Below are positions 31,900 to 40,476 of a stretch of DNA of 64,000 nt, piece by piece. Numbering within the stretch: position 1 is the stretch's first letter; every line of letters begins with the position of its first letter. A model generated the notes under the pieces. The model saw nothing but the letters and a program-made list of their open reading frames with translations, was not told the DNA's origin and made no database searches. The position numbers and the translations under genes were made by a program. Source of the stretch: Lachnospiraceae bacterium (GTDB lineage Bacteria > Bacillota > Clostridia > Oscillospirales > CAG-272); NCBI GenBank assembly GCA_024404495.1, contig JAKSPT010000003.1:1-64000 (forward strand), written 5' to 3'.

Positions 31900-34575
31900 T
31901 TGAAAACGAAAAACAAATCATTCCGATCACCGATCGGTACCTTTGACTGCGGATATCTGTTCTTCGCGTTCCTGATCCCCGTCGCGATCATGTGGCTGAT
32001 CTTCATCTTTATGGAGACCTATCCGTTCGGCGACAGCTCGGTCCTCGTCCTTGACCTGAACGGTCAGTACGTTTATTTCTTTGAGGAGCTGAGAGACAAG
32101 GTCCTGAACGGCGGCAGCTTCCTCTATACCTGGAACCGCTCCCTCGGCGGAGAATTCATGGGGATATACGCGTATTACCTCGCTTCCCCCTTCTCCTTCC
32201 TGATGGCGCTCTTCCCCGAGAACCATATCACCGAATGCCTGCTCCTCATCATGCTGCTCAAGGTCGGCTGCCTCGGTCTCTCGATGGCGTATTACCTCCA
32301 CCGGCTTGAAACGGGCAAAAAGACGAACGTTCTGATCTTCTCCACCTGCTACGCGCTTTCCGGCTATATGATCGCCTACGGTCATAACACGATGTGGGTG
32401 GACTGCCTCATCCTGCTGCCTCTCGTTTCCCTCGGGATCGAAAAACTGATCAAAAAAGGAGAATTCGGTCTCTTCGTCGTCACGGTAGCGATGTCGCTGC
32501 TCACGAGCTTCTACATCGGCTATATGGTCTGCATCTACGTTGCGCTCTATTTCTTCTATTGGTATTTCGCCCATAACGTCAAATACGAAAACAACTTCTA
32601 TATGGAGGACAACCACTTCTGGAAGTCCCTCGGAAGGATCGCGGTCTACTCGCTGATCGCGATTATGATCTCGGCGATCATCGTTCTCCCTGCCTACACC
32701 TCCCTGCAGTTCGGCAAAAACACCTTCTCCACCCCCTCCTACAAATTCCAGCAGAATTTCGATCTGCTTGATTTCTGCTCCAAATTCTTCCCCGGGTCCT
32801 ACGATACCGTAAGACCCGAGGGCTTCCCCTTCATCTACTGCAGCACGCTCGCCCTGATGCTGCTCCCGATCTACTTCCTCGCGCCGAAGATCCGGGCAAG
32901 AGAAAAGATCCTCGGCGGCTTCCTGCTCCTCATCTTCCTCTTCTCCTTCGACTGTTATGCGGTCGACCTCGTATGGCACGGCTTCCAGCGTCCGAACTGG
33001 CTGAACTACCGTTACAGCTTCATGTTCATTTTCCTCGTGCTCGTGATGTCGTTCAAGGCGCTTGATAAGGCAAAGAAGCTGGAATTCAAATACGTTATCG
33101 TCGACACGATGATGCTCGGCCTGCTGCTGATGGTCATACAGAAGCAGGATTACAAGTATATCGACGATATCAAGACCATCTGGTTCTCCGCCGCCTGCCT
33201 TGTGGCGTACCTCGTTCTCATTCACGCCGAATGCCGCGGGTACCTCGGGAAAGTCTCCTCGGTGCTGATCCTCGTCGCCGTATGCGTGGAGCTGTTCACA
33301 TCCGGTCTGTTCGATACGATCTCGCTTGACAAGGATGTCGTCATATCCTCCCGCGTCTCCTACAACTCGTTTATGGAAAAGATGACGCCCCTCGTCGACT
33401 ACGTGCAGGAGCAGGACACCTCCCCGTTCTACCGGATGGAAAAGAATATCCACCGCAAAACGAACGACAGTATGGCGCTCCATTTCCACGGCATCTCCAA
33501 TTCCACTTCGACGCTGAACGCTTCGGTTGTCAAGCTTCTCAATCAGTTCGGCTACGCCTCCAAATCCCACTGGTCCAAATACCTCGGCGGGACCCCGGTC
33601 TCCGACGCGATCTTCGATCTGAAATACGTCATTTCCGAGGACGTGATGAACACCGGTGTATACGAGCTGATGACCACCGACGAGGATAACGGCTACTACG
33701 TTTATTACAATCCCTACGCGCTTTCCCTCGGGTACGCCGTGAACGACGACGTTCTCGACGTGGAGCCGAGCGAGATCTATACGCCCTTTGAGCGTATGAA
33801 CGAGATCGTGACCGGAATGCTCGGAAGAGAGGAAACGGTCAGACTGTTCGTCCCGGTATCCTACGAAAAGAAAGCGACCAATCTCGACGAGGGCTACACC
33901 TCGGGTCACACCAAATACTCGCCCATCGAAACCGGCAAGAAGGCAAAGCTCGCGTTCACCCTCCACGCAGAAGCGAATACCGAGATCTTCGCTTACTTCC
34001 CCTCCAACTGGCCGCGCGAGGTCAGCCTCACGATCGACGGAAGCGCGTCCGGCACCTATTTCGGCAACGAAACAAACCGTATCGTTTCCCTCGGCGTTTT
34101 CCCGGAGGAAACCGATTTCGAGGTCGTTCTCACCTACAAGGAAGAGGATTTCTACCTCCGCAACAACGTCGATTTCTTCTTCACGCTCGACAACGAGGTA
34201 TACAAGGAGGCGTTCGGAGCACTCGGCGAGGGCAACTGGAACATCACGTCCTTTGAAGATACCGACATTTCCGGCACGGTCAGCGTTCCCGCATACGCCG
34301 ATACCTTCTTCACCACCATCCCCTACGACGAGGGCTGGATCGTCACCGTCGACGGGAACCGCGTGGAAACCGAAAAGGCGCTCTATTCCCTCCTCAGCTT
34401 CGATATCACCCCCGGTGAGCACGAGGTCAGGCTCGTCTATTACCCCGACTGCTACGCCAAGGGCAGGATCATTTCGCTCGCCGGCATCGTCTGCTTCGGC
34501 GCGGCGCTGATTATCGATCAGTTCGTGAAGATGAGAAGAAACCGCAAATTCGCGGAATACAACGGCATTTATTGA
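31900..34575 (+). CDS. YfhO-family polytopic membrane protein
   Basis: An 891-residue protein with about a dozen membrane helices in its first 500 residues and a 350-residue extracytoplasmic C-terminal part. The beginning 'SVLVLDLNGQYVYFFEELRD' and 'YTWNRSLGGEFMGIYAYYLASP' are hallmarks of the YfhO family of GT-C-like proteins. B. subtilis YfhO is involved in adding sugars to lipoteichoic acid, so a role in glycosylating a surface polymer is likely but not shown. The TTG start at 31900 follows AAAGGCGG. A hairpin terminator comes directly after the stop codon. Confidence 0.85.
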   Translation: MKTKNKSFRSPIGTFDCGYLFFAFLIPVAIMWLIFIFMETYPFGDSSVLVLDLNGQYVYFFEELRDKVLNGGSFLYTWNRSLGGEFMGIYAYYLASPFSFLMALFPENHITECLLLIMLLKVGCLGLSMAYYLHRLETGKKTNVLIFSTCYALSGYMIAYGHNTMWVDCLILLPLVSLGIEKLIKKGEFGLFVVTVAMSLLTSFYIGYMVCIYVALYFFYWYFAHNVKYENNFYMEDNHFWKSLGRIAVYSLIAIMISAIIVLPAYTSLQFGKNTFSTPSYKFQQNFDLLDFCSKFFPGSYDTVRPEGFPFIYCSTLALMLLPIYFLAPKIRAREKILGGFLLLIFLFSFDCYAVDLVWHGFQRPNWLNYRYSFMFIFLVLVMSFKALDKAKKLEFKYVIVDTMMLGLLLMVIQKQDYKYIDDIKTIWFSAACLVAYLVLIHAECRGYLGKVSSVLILVAVCVELFTSGLFDTISLDKDVVISSRVSYNSFMEKMTPLVDYVQEQDTSPFYRMEKNIHRKTNDSMALHFHGISNSTSTLNASVVKLLNQFGYASKSHWSKYLGGTPVSDAIFDLKYVISEDVMNTGVYELMTTDEDNGYYVYYNPYALSLGYAVNDDVLDVEPSEIYTPFERMNEIVTGMLGREETVRLFVPVSYEKKATNLDEGYTSGHTKYSPIETGKKAKLAFTLHAEANTEIFAYFPSNWPREVSLTIDGSASGTYFGNETNRIVSLGVFPEETDFEVVLTYKEEDFYLRNNVDFFFTLDNEVYKEAFGALGEGNWNITSFEDTDISGTVSVPAYADTFFTTIPYDEGWIVTVDGNRVETEKALYSLLSFDITPGEHEVRLVYYPDCYAKGRIISLAGIVCFGAALIIDQFVKMRRNRKFAEYNGIY

Positions 34576-34580
34576 ACGTA

Positions 34581-34608
34581 AAAAAGGCTGTCGCACGGCA
34601 GCCTTTTT
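34581..34608 (+). terminator. Terminator between yfhO-like and MBL genes
   Basis: Stem AAAAAGGCTG / CAGCCTTTTT with a short loop. It begins 5 bp after the YfhO-like stop, so the MBL gene is read through or has a weak promoter of its own. Confidence 0.75.
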
Positions 34609-34631
34609 CCGTAAACCGTAAGGAGCAGAAC

Positions 34632-35537
34632 GTGAAGAAGGACAGAAAAAAGAACCTGCGGATCGCACGCACGCTTGCCCTGATCCCGATCGCCGCAGCG
34701 ATCCTTTTCGGGATCCTCTATCCGCTGATCTTCGGAAAAAGCCATCTGCGCCGGGTCACCTACCCCGCCGGACAGGCGGAAACGGTCGGCACGGATAAGG
34801 AAATGACCGTGTGGTTTTTCGACGTCGGGCAGGCAGATGCTTCGCTGATCCGTACCCCGGACGGGAAATACCTCATGATCGACGCGGGGAGCAACGAAAG
34901 CGAAAAGCTTCTCGCGGCATACCTGAAAGAGCTCGGCGTGAAGAAGATCGACACGCTGTTCCTTTCCCACGGGCACGAGGATCATATCGGAGGTGCCGAC
35001 CTTCTGATCCGTGATTTCGGCGTCTCCCGCATCGTGATCAACCGTTATCCCGACGATTCCGTCACCGCGGAAAAGCTTCTCCGCGCCGTGAACGACCGGG
35101 ATCTGAAGCTGTCCCTTCCGGAAAACGGAGAGATCTTCGTCTGCGGTGACCTCAATATCACGGTCATGCTCCCGGTCACAGAGACGGGAGACAACAACGA
35201 CTGCGCCGTCTATCGCGTGCAGTACGGCAATACGGTCCTTCTTTACACCGGAGACGTCGAGGCGGAGGGGGAGAAACGTCTTCTCTCCGATTTCCCTCTG
35301 CTTATGAACAGCGACGTCCTGAAAACCGGACACCACGGTTCTTCGTCCTCCACCTCGGAAGCTTTTCTGGAACGCGTTTCCCCGGCGTACGCCGTCATTT
35401 CCTGCGGAGCCGCAAACGAATACGGTCATCCGAACGAAGAGGTCCTCGAAAGGCTGAACAGCGCGGGCTGTAAGGTTTCGCGCACCGATCTTGACGGGAC
35501 GATCGTCTTCCGTTCGGACGGAGAGAACCTTTACTGA
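34632..35537 (+). CDS. ComEC/Rec2-like MBL-fold hydrolase with N-terminal membrane anchor
   Basis: A 301-residue protein. The GTG at 34632 is preferred because TAAGGAG lies just upstream; an earlier TTG would put the terminator hairpin inside the gene. One membrane helix, 'LALIPIAAAILFGILYPLIF', is followed by a metallo-beta-lactamase domain with 'FFDVGQADASLI', the metal motif 'LSHGHEDHIGG', and 'LLYTGDVE' and 'KTGHHGSSSSTS'. This is the form found in the C-terminal part of ComEC and in stand-alone secreted relatives. It should be exported; nuclease activity is likely but untested. The last 7 bp overlap the end of the converging deacetylase gene. Confidence 0.85.
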   Translation: MKKDRKKNLRIARTLALIPIAAAILFGILYPLIFGKSHLRRVTYPAGQAETVGTDKEMTVWFFDVGQADASLIRTPDGKYLMIDAGSNESEKLLAAYLKELGVKKIDTLFLSHGHEDHIGGADLLIRDFGVSRIVINRYPDDSVTAEKLLRAVNDRDLKLSLPENGEIFVCGDLNITVMLPVTETGDNNDCAVYRVQYGNTVLLYTGDVEAEGEKRLLSDFPLLMNSDVLKTGHHGSSSSTSEAFLERVSPAYAVISCGAANEYGHPNEEVLERLNSAGCKVSRTDLDGTIVFRSDGENLY

Positions 35538-36229
35538 GCCGCGGTCCGGTTCACGTCGGCAGAGAGCAGCTCACTCACCGTCACGAACCGGTATCCCTCC
35601 GCGATCAGCGCGGGCAGCACGGTTTTCAGCGCCTCGGCGGTATGCCCTTTCCCGTAAATACAGTCGTGCATCAGAACGATATCCCCGCCGCGGACGTGAC
35701 CGAGGACGGCGGAAACGATCTTATCCGCCGCGATCCCCTTCCAGTCCTCGGTATCCACCGACCACAGAACCGTGACGCAGCCCGCCTCCCCGATTGCCTT
35801 TCCGTTCTCCGCGCTCAGATTCCCGCCCGGCGGACGGAACAGAACGGTTTCATATCCGAGAATGCCCGAAAGCAGCGCGCCGTTCTTTTTCACGTCGGCA
35901 AGATAACGCTTTTCGTTCGTCTTTTTTCCGTTCAGATGGGAATACGTGTGGTTCCCGATCTCGTGTCCTTCGCCGACAGCCCTGATCAGCAGATCAGGGC
36001 TTTTTTCCGCCTTTTCACCGATCACGAAAAAGGTTGCCCGCACGCCGTATTCCGCGAGAACGTCGAGGATCGCGCCGGTACCGTCCGGATCGGGACCGTC
36101 GTCAAAGGTCAGCGCGATCAGCTTCTCCTCCCCCGTATCCGCTCGTCGCACCGCGTCCCTCGGCTGACTGCCCGAAACGGCGAGGACCGGAAGGAGAAGC
36201 AGAAGCAGGGCGCGTTCAGCAAAACTCAT
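35531..36229 (-). CDS. Polysaccharide deacetylase (CE4), exported
   Basis: A 232-residue protein with a short hydrophobic N-terminus (signal or anchor) and one NodB-type deacetylase domain. All motifs are present: 'ALTFDDGPDPDGTG' (catalytic and metal Asp pair), 'GNHTYSHL' (metal His pair), 'RPPGG' and 'DIVLMHD'. It probably removes acetyl groups from peptidoglycan or another wall glycan. Its start lies inside the end of the upstream PdaA-like gene (14-bp overlap), so the two are translated together. Confidence 0.9.
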   Translation of the reverse strand: MSFAERALLLLLLPVLAVSGSQPRDAVRRADTGEEKLIALTFDDGPDPDGTGAILDVLAEYGVRATFFVIGEKAEKSPDLLIRAVGEGHEIGNHTYSHLNGKKTNEKRYLADVKKNGALLSGILGYETVLFRPPGGNLSAENGKAIGEAGCVTVLWSVDTEDWKGIAADKIVSAVLGHVRGGDIVLMHDCIYGKGHTAEALKTVLPALIAEGYRFVTVSELLSADVNRTAAQ

Positions 36230-36980
36230 AGAGCGAACCGAAGCGATACCCGCGCGCTTCCCATTCTGTCAGAAGCCGGTCAAGGATCGCGGCGTTTGTC
36301 GAGGAAGTCGGATGAAGCAGCAGCACCATACCGTTGTGCGTATGGTCCAGGATCCTGTCGATCGCCTTCTGCGGATCGGGCTGTCTTGCGTTGTCCCAGT
36401 CGGCGTAGGCGTAGCTCCACAGAACCGTCCGGTATCCGCATTGCGCCGCATAAGCAAGCGAATCTGCGGTAAAAGCGCCCTGCGGCGGGCGGAAAAAGGG
36501 ATCGGGGTCTTCCCCGGTCACCTCCCTGACGGCATCCTCAAGACGGCATAATTCCTTCCGGAGAGCCCCCGCGCTTTTCATTTGCGAGACGTCGGGGTGG
36601 GTCGCCGTGTGATTGCAGACGAGATGTCCCTCGTCCTTCATTCTGCGAACGAGCCCGGGCTCCGCCTTCGCAAGCTGCTCCAGAATAAAAAAAGCGCCCT
36701 CGGCATCGTGCTTTTTCAGAACGTCCAGGATTTTCGCCACGTTTCCGTTCTCGTACCCGGCGTCAAAGGTCAGATAGATCACCTTGTCCCCGGGATCCTG
36801 CCCGAGCCATATCGCCCGCCCGTTATCCGCAAACGCAAATTCGGGCGCGATCACGGGACGTACGCCGCCGACCCCGGTTCTGAAATACCATTGACAGTTT
36901 CCCGCGGCAGAGACGGCAGACAGCACGGAACCGCATATCGTCAGCACCGCCGCAAGCAATAAATACCATTTTTTTATCAC
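36216..36980 (-). CDS. PdaA-like polysaccharide deacetylase (spore cortex type)
   Basis: A 254-residue protein with a signal peptide (helix 'WYLLLAAVLTICGSVLSAVSAA'). The NodB domain has 'IYLTFDAGYENGN' in place of TFDDGP, the form specific to PdaA-type muramic-acid deacetylases, along with 'NHTATHPD', 'RPPQGAF' and 'VLLLHP'. PdaA makes the muramic delta-lactam of the spore cortex, which fits the sporulation genes in this window. The GTG start at 36980 follows AAAGGA with 8-nt spacing. Some PdaA-like proteins act on vegetative wall, so the stage of action is inferred. Confidence 0.85.
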   Translation of the reverse strand: MIKKWYLLLAAVLTICGSVLSAVSAAGNCQWYFRTGVGGVRPVIAPEFAFADNGRAIWLGQDPGDKVIYLTFDAGYENGNVAKILDVLKKHDAEGAFFILEQLAKAEPGLVRRMKDEGHLVCNHTATHPDVSQMKSAGALRKELCRLEDAVREVTGEDPDPFFRPPQGAFTADSLAYAAQCGYRTVLWSYAYADWDNARQPDPQKAIDRILDHTHNGMVLLLHPTSSTNAAILDRLLTEWEARGYRFGSLYEFC

Positions 36981-37023
36981 AACGTTTTTCCTTTCCGTTT
37001 CGTATTCCGGTCGCCCGGTAAGA

Positions 37024-37051
37024 ATAGTATCCGCAGAAAAGAGAATTTCAA
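37024..37051 (-). promoter_or_regulatory. Possible promoter for the deacetylase pair
   Basis: Minus strand: TTGAAA, 16 bp, TACTAT, about 45 bp from the GTG. A forespore-type sigma promoter cannot be excluded, because the -10 area reads GATACTA. Confidence 0.4.
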
Positions 37052-37075
37052 TTTGACAAATTCTGCTTCGGGAAT

Positions 37076-37112
37076 AAAAAAACGGAACCGTTCATTACGG
37101 AACGGTTCCGTT
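37076..37112 (-). terminator. Terminator of the dusB-sigma-anti-sigma operon
   Basis: Stem AACGGAACCGTTC / GAACGGTTCCGTT with a short loop. On the minus strand it runs into seven T residues. Confidence 0.9.
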
Positions 37113-37123
37113 GGAAATAGAAG

Positions 37124-37828
37124 TTATCCGGTTATCAGAAAAACGACGAGATCGCCGGCAGCAGGAGCCAGCCCGCTGAGATACCGTTCGGCATCCTCCG
37201 GAACCGTAAGCGCGCCGTCTGCCTCGGACACGCCGATCCCGTTCTCGCCGCAAAGCGATAAAAAGGCTTCCTTTTGCTCTGCTGCCACAAGATAAACCGT
37301 GATTTCTTCCAATTCTTTGCTTTGTATGCCGGGCAGATCCGACGTGTCGGGTCTTTCACCGATCACAACCGCTTCGGTTCCGGGATAACCCGAAAGGAAA
37401 CGCTTCACGCTTCCCTGCATTTCGGGTGCATCCGGTCCCGGCGTCTGCCCTACGCCGGGTGTGGAAACCGGATCGTCGGTCATTCCGCCGTAGCGGCGGA
37501 AAACGCCGGTATATACGAGCGCCGAGGTGATCCCGATCACGAGAACGAGCATCGCCGCGACCGACGCGTATTTCGTAAAGGTACGCATTTTTTCGCGTGC
37601 CGCTTTCTGTTTTTCCTTCCGGATCGCGGAAAGGACGGAAGAAGAAACCGAGCCCGAGGGTTTCGGAGAAGAGGATCCGAGCAGTACGGAAAGAGACTTT
37701 TCAGCCCGGAGCGCGGCGTCGCAATCCGCGCACGAGCAGAGGTGCTCCCCGACCGCACGGCGGCGGTTCTCATCCAGTTCGCCGTGGACCCATTCATCGG
37801 CCAGTTGTCTGACTTCATTACAGGTCAC
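37124..37828 (-). CDS. Anti-sigma factor with zinc-binding N-terminus and one membrane helix
   Basis: A 234-residue protein. The GTG at 37828 follows GGGAG and overlaps the end of the sigma-factor gene by 11 bp. The N-terminal zf-HC2/ZAS domain has the His-x3-Cys-x2-Cys set in 'GEHLCSCADCD', which binds ECF sigma factors. One helix ('YASVAAMLVLVIGITSALVY') crosses the membrane, and about 120 residues lie outside. It should hold the neighbouring sigma factor inactive until a wall or envelope signal releases it. Confidence 0.85.
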   Translation of the reverse strand: MTCNEVRQLADEWVHGELDENRRRAVGEHLCSCADCDAALRAEKSLSVLLGSSSPKPSGSVSSSVLSAIRKEKQKAAREKMRTFTKYASVAAMLVLVIGITSALVYTGVFRRYGGMTDDPVSTPGVGQTPGPDAPEMQGSVKRFLSGYPGTEAVVIGERPDTSDLPGIQSKELEEITVYLVAAEQKEAFLSLCGENGIGVSEADGALTVPEDAERYLSGLAPAAGDLVVFLITG

Positions 37829-38477
37829 CCGGATCACTCCCTTCGTAAGAAAAAGACTCGCATTTCTTTTCTGCCCCATTAGACGGCGCGGAATTCAAAA
37901 AGTTCCGTTCCGTAAGAATTTTTTTGAAATTATTTTTTGCGCGGCTGATCCGGCTCTTGACCGTGCCGATATCCAGCCCGAGCCTTTCCCCGATCTCCTG
38001 ATAGGAAAGAGAATCGAATTCCCGCAGCGTCAGGATCAGACGGTGCTCGGGGGATAGGAGCGCCATCGCTTCCCGGACCTCTCTGACCGTTTCCGAAGTC
38101 ATCACCGCGTCCTCCGGGATCGAATAAACGTCGGTATCGGCGAGCTCGGTCTCGCTTTCCTCCCCGGTCTCGGGATCGGTGCGGTTCAGGGAGAGCGCCT
38201 CCCTGCGGCTGCGATAAGCGGCGTAATCGAGCGCCGTATTCTTCGCCACGCGGAACAGCCATGTGGAAAACCGGGATTCTCCCCGGAAAAACGTGAGCGT
38301 CTTCCATACCTTGAGGAAGGTCTCCTGTGAGGCGTCCTCGGCGTCCTCACGGTTCTGTAAAACGGCATACGCGACGTGATAGACCTGCGTCTCGTATTTT
38401 TCCATCAGCGAAGCAAACGCGGTTTCGCTGCCTTTTTTTGCCCGTTCGATCAGGGTTTCTTCGCTGATTTCACGCAT
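37818..38477 (-). CDS. ECF-type RNA polymerase sigma factor
   Basis: A 219-residue sigma factor. Region 2 includes 'VLQNREDAEDASQETFLKVW' and 'FSTWLFRVAKNTALDY', the latter contacting the -10 box. Region 4 contains 'LREFDSLSYQEIGERLGLDI' and 'GTVKSRISRAKNNF'. A 30-residue tail follows region 4. It is paired with the anti-sigma gene by an overlapping stop/start. The target promoters are not obvious; no autoregulatory ECF-like promoter was recognised upstream of dusB. Confidence 0.93.
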   Translation of the reverse strand: MREISEETLIERAKKGSETAFASLMEKYETQVYHVAYAVLQNREDAEDASQETFLKVWKTLTFFRGESRFSTWLFRVAKNTALDYAAYRSRREALSLNRTDPETGEESETELADTDVYSIPEDAVMTSETVREVREAMALLSPEHRLILTLREFDSLSYQEIGERLGLDIGTVKSRISRAKNNFKKILTERNFLNSAPSNGAEKKCESFSYEGSDPGDL

Positions 38478-38492
38478 ACCGTTTCTCCTTTC

Positions 38493-39458
38493 TCAGATAT
38501 TTGCTTCCGCAACCGCCGCGATCACACGGCGGATCTCGTCCGGGTCGGACGCACGGTTCAGTACCTCGCGCCCGTCGGAGGCGCCGCGAAGACCCTTCAG
38601 ATAATAACCGATTTGTCTTCTGCCTTCTCTGACCGCGTAATATTCGCCCTTATCGGCAATCATTTCCTCAAACTGATTCAACGCTGCCGCAAGACGCTCC
38701 GACGCCGGAGGAGTGCGGTATTCCTTCCCCTCCGCCATCGCGTGAAGATCCGCAAACAGCCACGGGTTTCCCATGGAGCCGCGCGCGATCATCAGACCGT
38801 CCACGCCGGTCTCAAGCATCCTTTTTGCGCTTTCCCGGTCGACGACGCCGCCGTTTCCGATCAGCGTCACGCCGGGGACCGCGTTTCTGACCGCCTCGAT
38901 CGTCCGGTAATCGACGGGATCGGCGTAGATCTGCTCCCGCGTCCTGCCGTGGATCGTAAGCATATCTGCTCCGGCGTCGGCAAGCCGTTTCGCAAATTCG
39001 ACGGCGTTCACGCTGCCCGCGTCCCATCCGGTACGGAATTTCACCGAGAGCGGAAGCGGGACCGCTTTTCTGACCGCTTCGACGATCCCCGCGGCACGCG
39101 GAGGGTCCTTCATCAGCGCAGAACCGTCTCCGTTCGAGACGATCTTTTTCATCGGGCAGCCCATATTGATATCGATCCCGACAGGATGATAGAGTTCGCA
39201 GAGAAAAGAAGCAGCCTCTGCCATCACGGCGGGCTCGGAGCCGAAGATCTGGATCGCGCAGGGACCGGCTTCCTTCGTCGTATCCGCAAGGAGGACCGTC
39301 GTTTCGTCGCGATAGCAGACGCCCTTTGCGGATACCATTTCGGTAAAGCAAAGCTCCGCGCCCTGCGCGAAGCAGGAGGAGCGATAGGAACGGTCCGTCA
39401 CACCCGCGAGAGGGGCGAGAAGCAGACCGTGTTTCAATGTCGTGTTTCCGTATTTCAT
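38493..39458 (-). CDS. tRNA-dihydrouridine synthase, DusB-type
   Basis: A 321-residue FMN enzyme that reduces uridines in the tRNA D-loop using NADPH. Motifs: 'LLLAPLAGVTDRSYR', 'GIDINMGCPMKKI' with the Cys used as general acid, 'LTIHGRTREQ' and 'VTLIGNGGV'. Length and sequence fit the family. It lies 15 bp upstream of the sigma-factor gene on the same strand and is probably in the same transcript. A TATAAT sits only 6 bp before the ATG, without a -35 box. Confidence 0.93.
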   Translation of the reverse strand: MKYGNTTLKHGLLLAPLAGVTDRSYRSSCFAQGAELCFTEMVSAKGVCYRDETTVLLADTTKEAGPCAIQIFGSEPAVMAEAASFLCELYHPVGIDINMGCPMKKIVSNGDGSALMKDPPRAAGIVEAVRKAVPLPLSVKFRTGWDAGSVNAVEFAKRLADAGADMLTIHGRTREQIYADPVDYRTIEAVRNAVPGVTLIGNGGVVDRESAKRMLETGVDGLMIARGSMGNPWLFADLHAMAEGKEYRTPPASERLAAALNQFEEMIADKGEYYAVREGRRQIGYYLKGLRGASDGREVLNRASDPDEIRRVIAAVAEANI

Positions 39459-39539
39459 GCTCTCATTATAAACGATACGAAAACGATTTTGGTGAACAAA
39501 ATATGAATATCGTGAAAAACGGTCGGAAACGGCGAAAAC

Positions 39540-39587
39540 GGACGGCAGACGCCCGCTGCCCGTAGGAGCAGGAAGCGTATGCCGTCC
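39540..39587 (-). terminator. Possible weak terminator of the SDR gene
   Basis: Imperfect stem GGACGGCAGACGC / GCGTATGCCGTCC with a 22-nt loop. The T run on the minus strand is short (GTTTTC), so the call is tentative. Confidence 0.35.
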
Positions 39588-39610
39588 GCAGACCGTTTAT
39601 TTTTTTCCGA

Positions 39611-40399
39611 TCAGAAGGTACGGATGGAGGAGGTCCAGCCGCCGTCGATGATAAAGACCTCACCGGTGGTGTAGCCTGAATAGTTCTCGGAAGCGAGGAA
39701 GCAGGCTGCGCCGCCGATATCGGAGGGATCGCCCGGATGATGCATCGGGATCGCGTTCATCATCTTCTCGGCGGTCTCGGCGTTTGCGTAGAAGAGCTTC
39801 TTCGTGCCCTCGAACATGATGGAGCCGGGGCAGATCACGTTGACGCGGATGTTGTCCTGCGCGTATTCGAGCGCCATTGCCTTGGACATATTGATGACGG
39901 CTGCCTTTGCGGCGGTGAAGCCGACCTGAAGGCGAAGGGGCTGATAGCCTGCGATGGAGGAAATGTTGATGATATTGCACTTGGTGCCCTGCTTCAGCAT
40001 CTGTCTGATCGCGTACTTGGAGCAGAAGTAGACGCCGTTGAGGTCACAGGCAAGGATCCTGTCCCACAGACCGTCGTCGTACTCGTGGGTCTTCTTTCTG
40101 TATTCGGGTCCGCCGTTGATGCCTGCGTTGTTGACGAGAACGTCTACCGAGCCGAAGAGGCCGACGACCTCGTTGATCATATTCTCGCAGCTTTCCTTAT
40201 TCGTAACGTCGCAGACGACGGGAGCGCAGACGCCGCCCTTCGCGGCGATGGCGTCGCAGGTCTTCTGCAGGGTCGCGATGGTACGTCCGGTAACGACGAC
40301 CTTCGCGCCTTCTGCCGCGAAGCACTCGGCGATCGCGGAGCCGATGGCGCCGCCGCCTCCGGTAACGATAACAACTTTATCTTTCAGTCCAAGATCCAT
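39611..40399 (-). CDS. Short-chain dehydrogenase/reductase family protein with Phe at the catalytic Tyr position
   Basis: A 262-residue classical SDR. The dinucleotide site is 'VTGGGGAIGSAIA' near residue 12, followed by 'NNAG' near 90, the Ser region 'NIINISSIAGYQ' (Ser148) and the C-terminal 'GEVFIIDGGWTSS'. The YxxxK catalytic pair should be Tyr161/Lys165, but the sequence is 'GFTAAKAAV', with Phe161 (codon TTC) and Lys165 kept. The closest functional resemblance is to sugar-acid or gluconate dehydrogenases, but loss of Tyr makes normal activity doubtful. A good ribosome site (GGAGGA) and a full-length frame argue that the protein is made. Confidence 0.85.
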   Translation of the reverse strand: MDLGLKDKVVIVTGGGGAIGSAIAECFAAEGAKVVVTGRTIATLQKTCDAIAAKGGVCAPVVCDVTNKESCENMINEVVGLFGSVDVLVNNAGINGGPEYRKKTHEYDDGLWDRILACDLNGVYFCSKYAIRQMLKQGTKCNIINISSIAGYQPLRLQVGFTAAKAAVINMSKAMALEYAQDNIRVNVICPGSIMFEGTKKLFYANAETAEKMMNAIPMHHPGDPSDIGGAACFLASENYSGYTTGEVFIIDGGWTSSIRTF

Positions 40400-40476
40400 G
40401 ATGAGTATCCTCCGTATATTTATTTTTATGAATTTTTCAGAGTATCACGGCAGTATGCCGCATAACGGGGCGCAGG

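Noticed and set aside
39459..39470. TATAAT only 6 bp before the dusB start, suggesting a leaderless transcript
   Set aside because: No -35 box or extended -10 element stands at the right distance, so it may be chance; dusB could use another start site that I cannot see.
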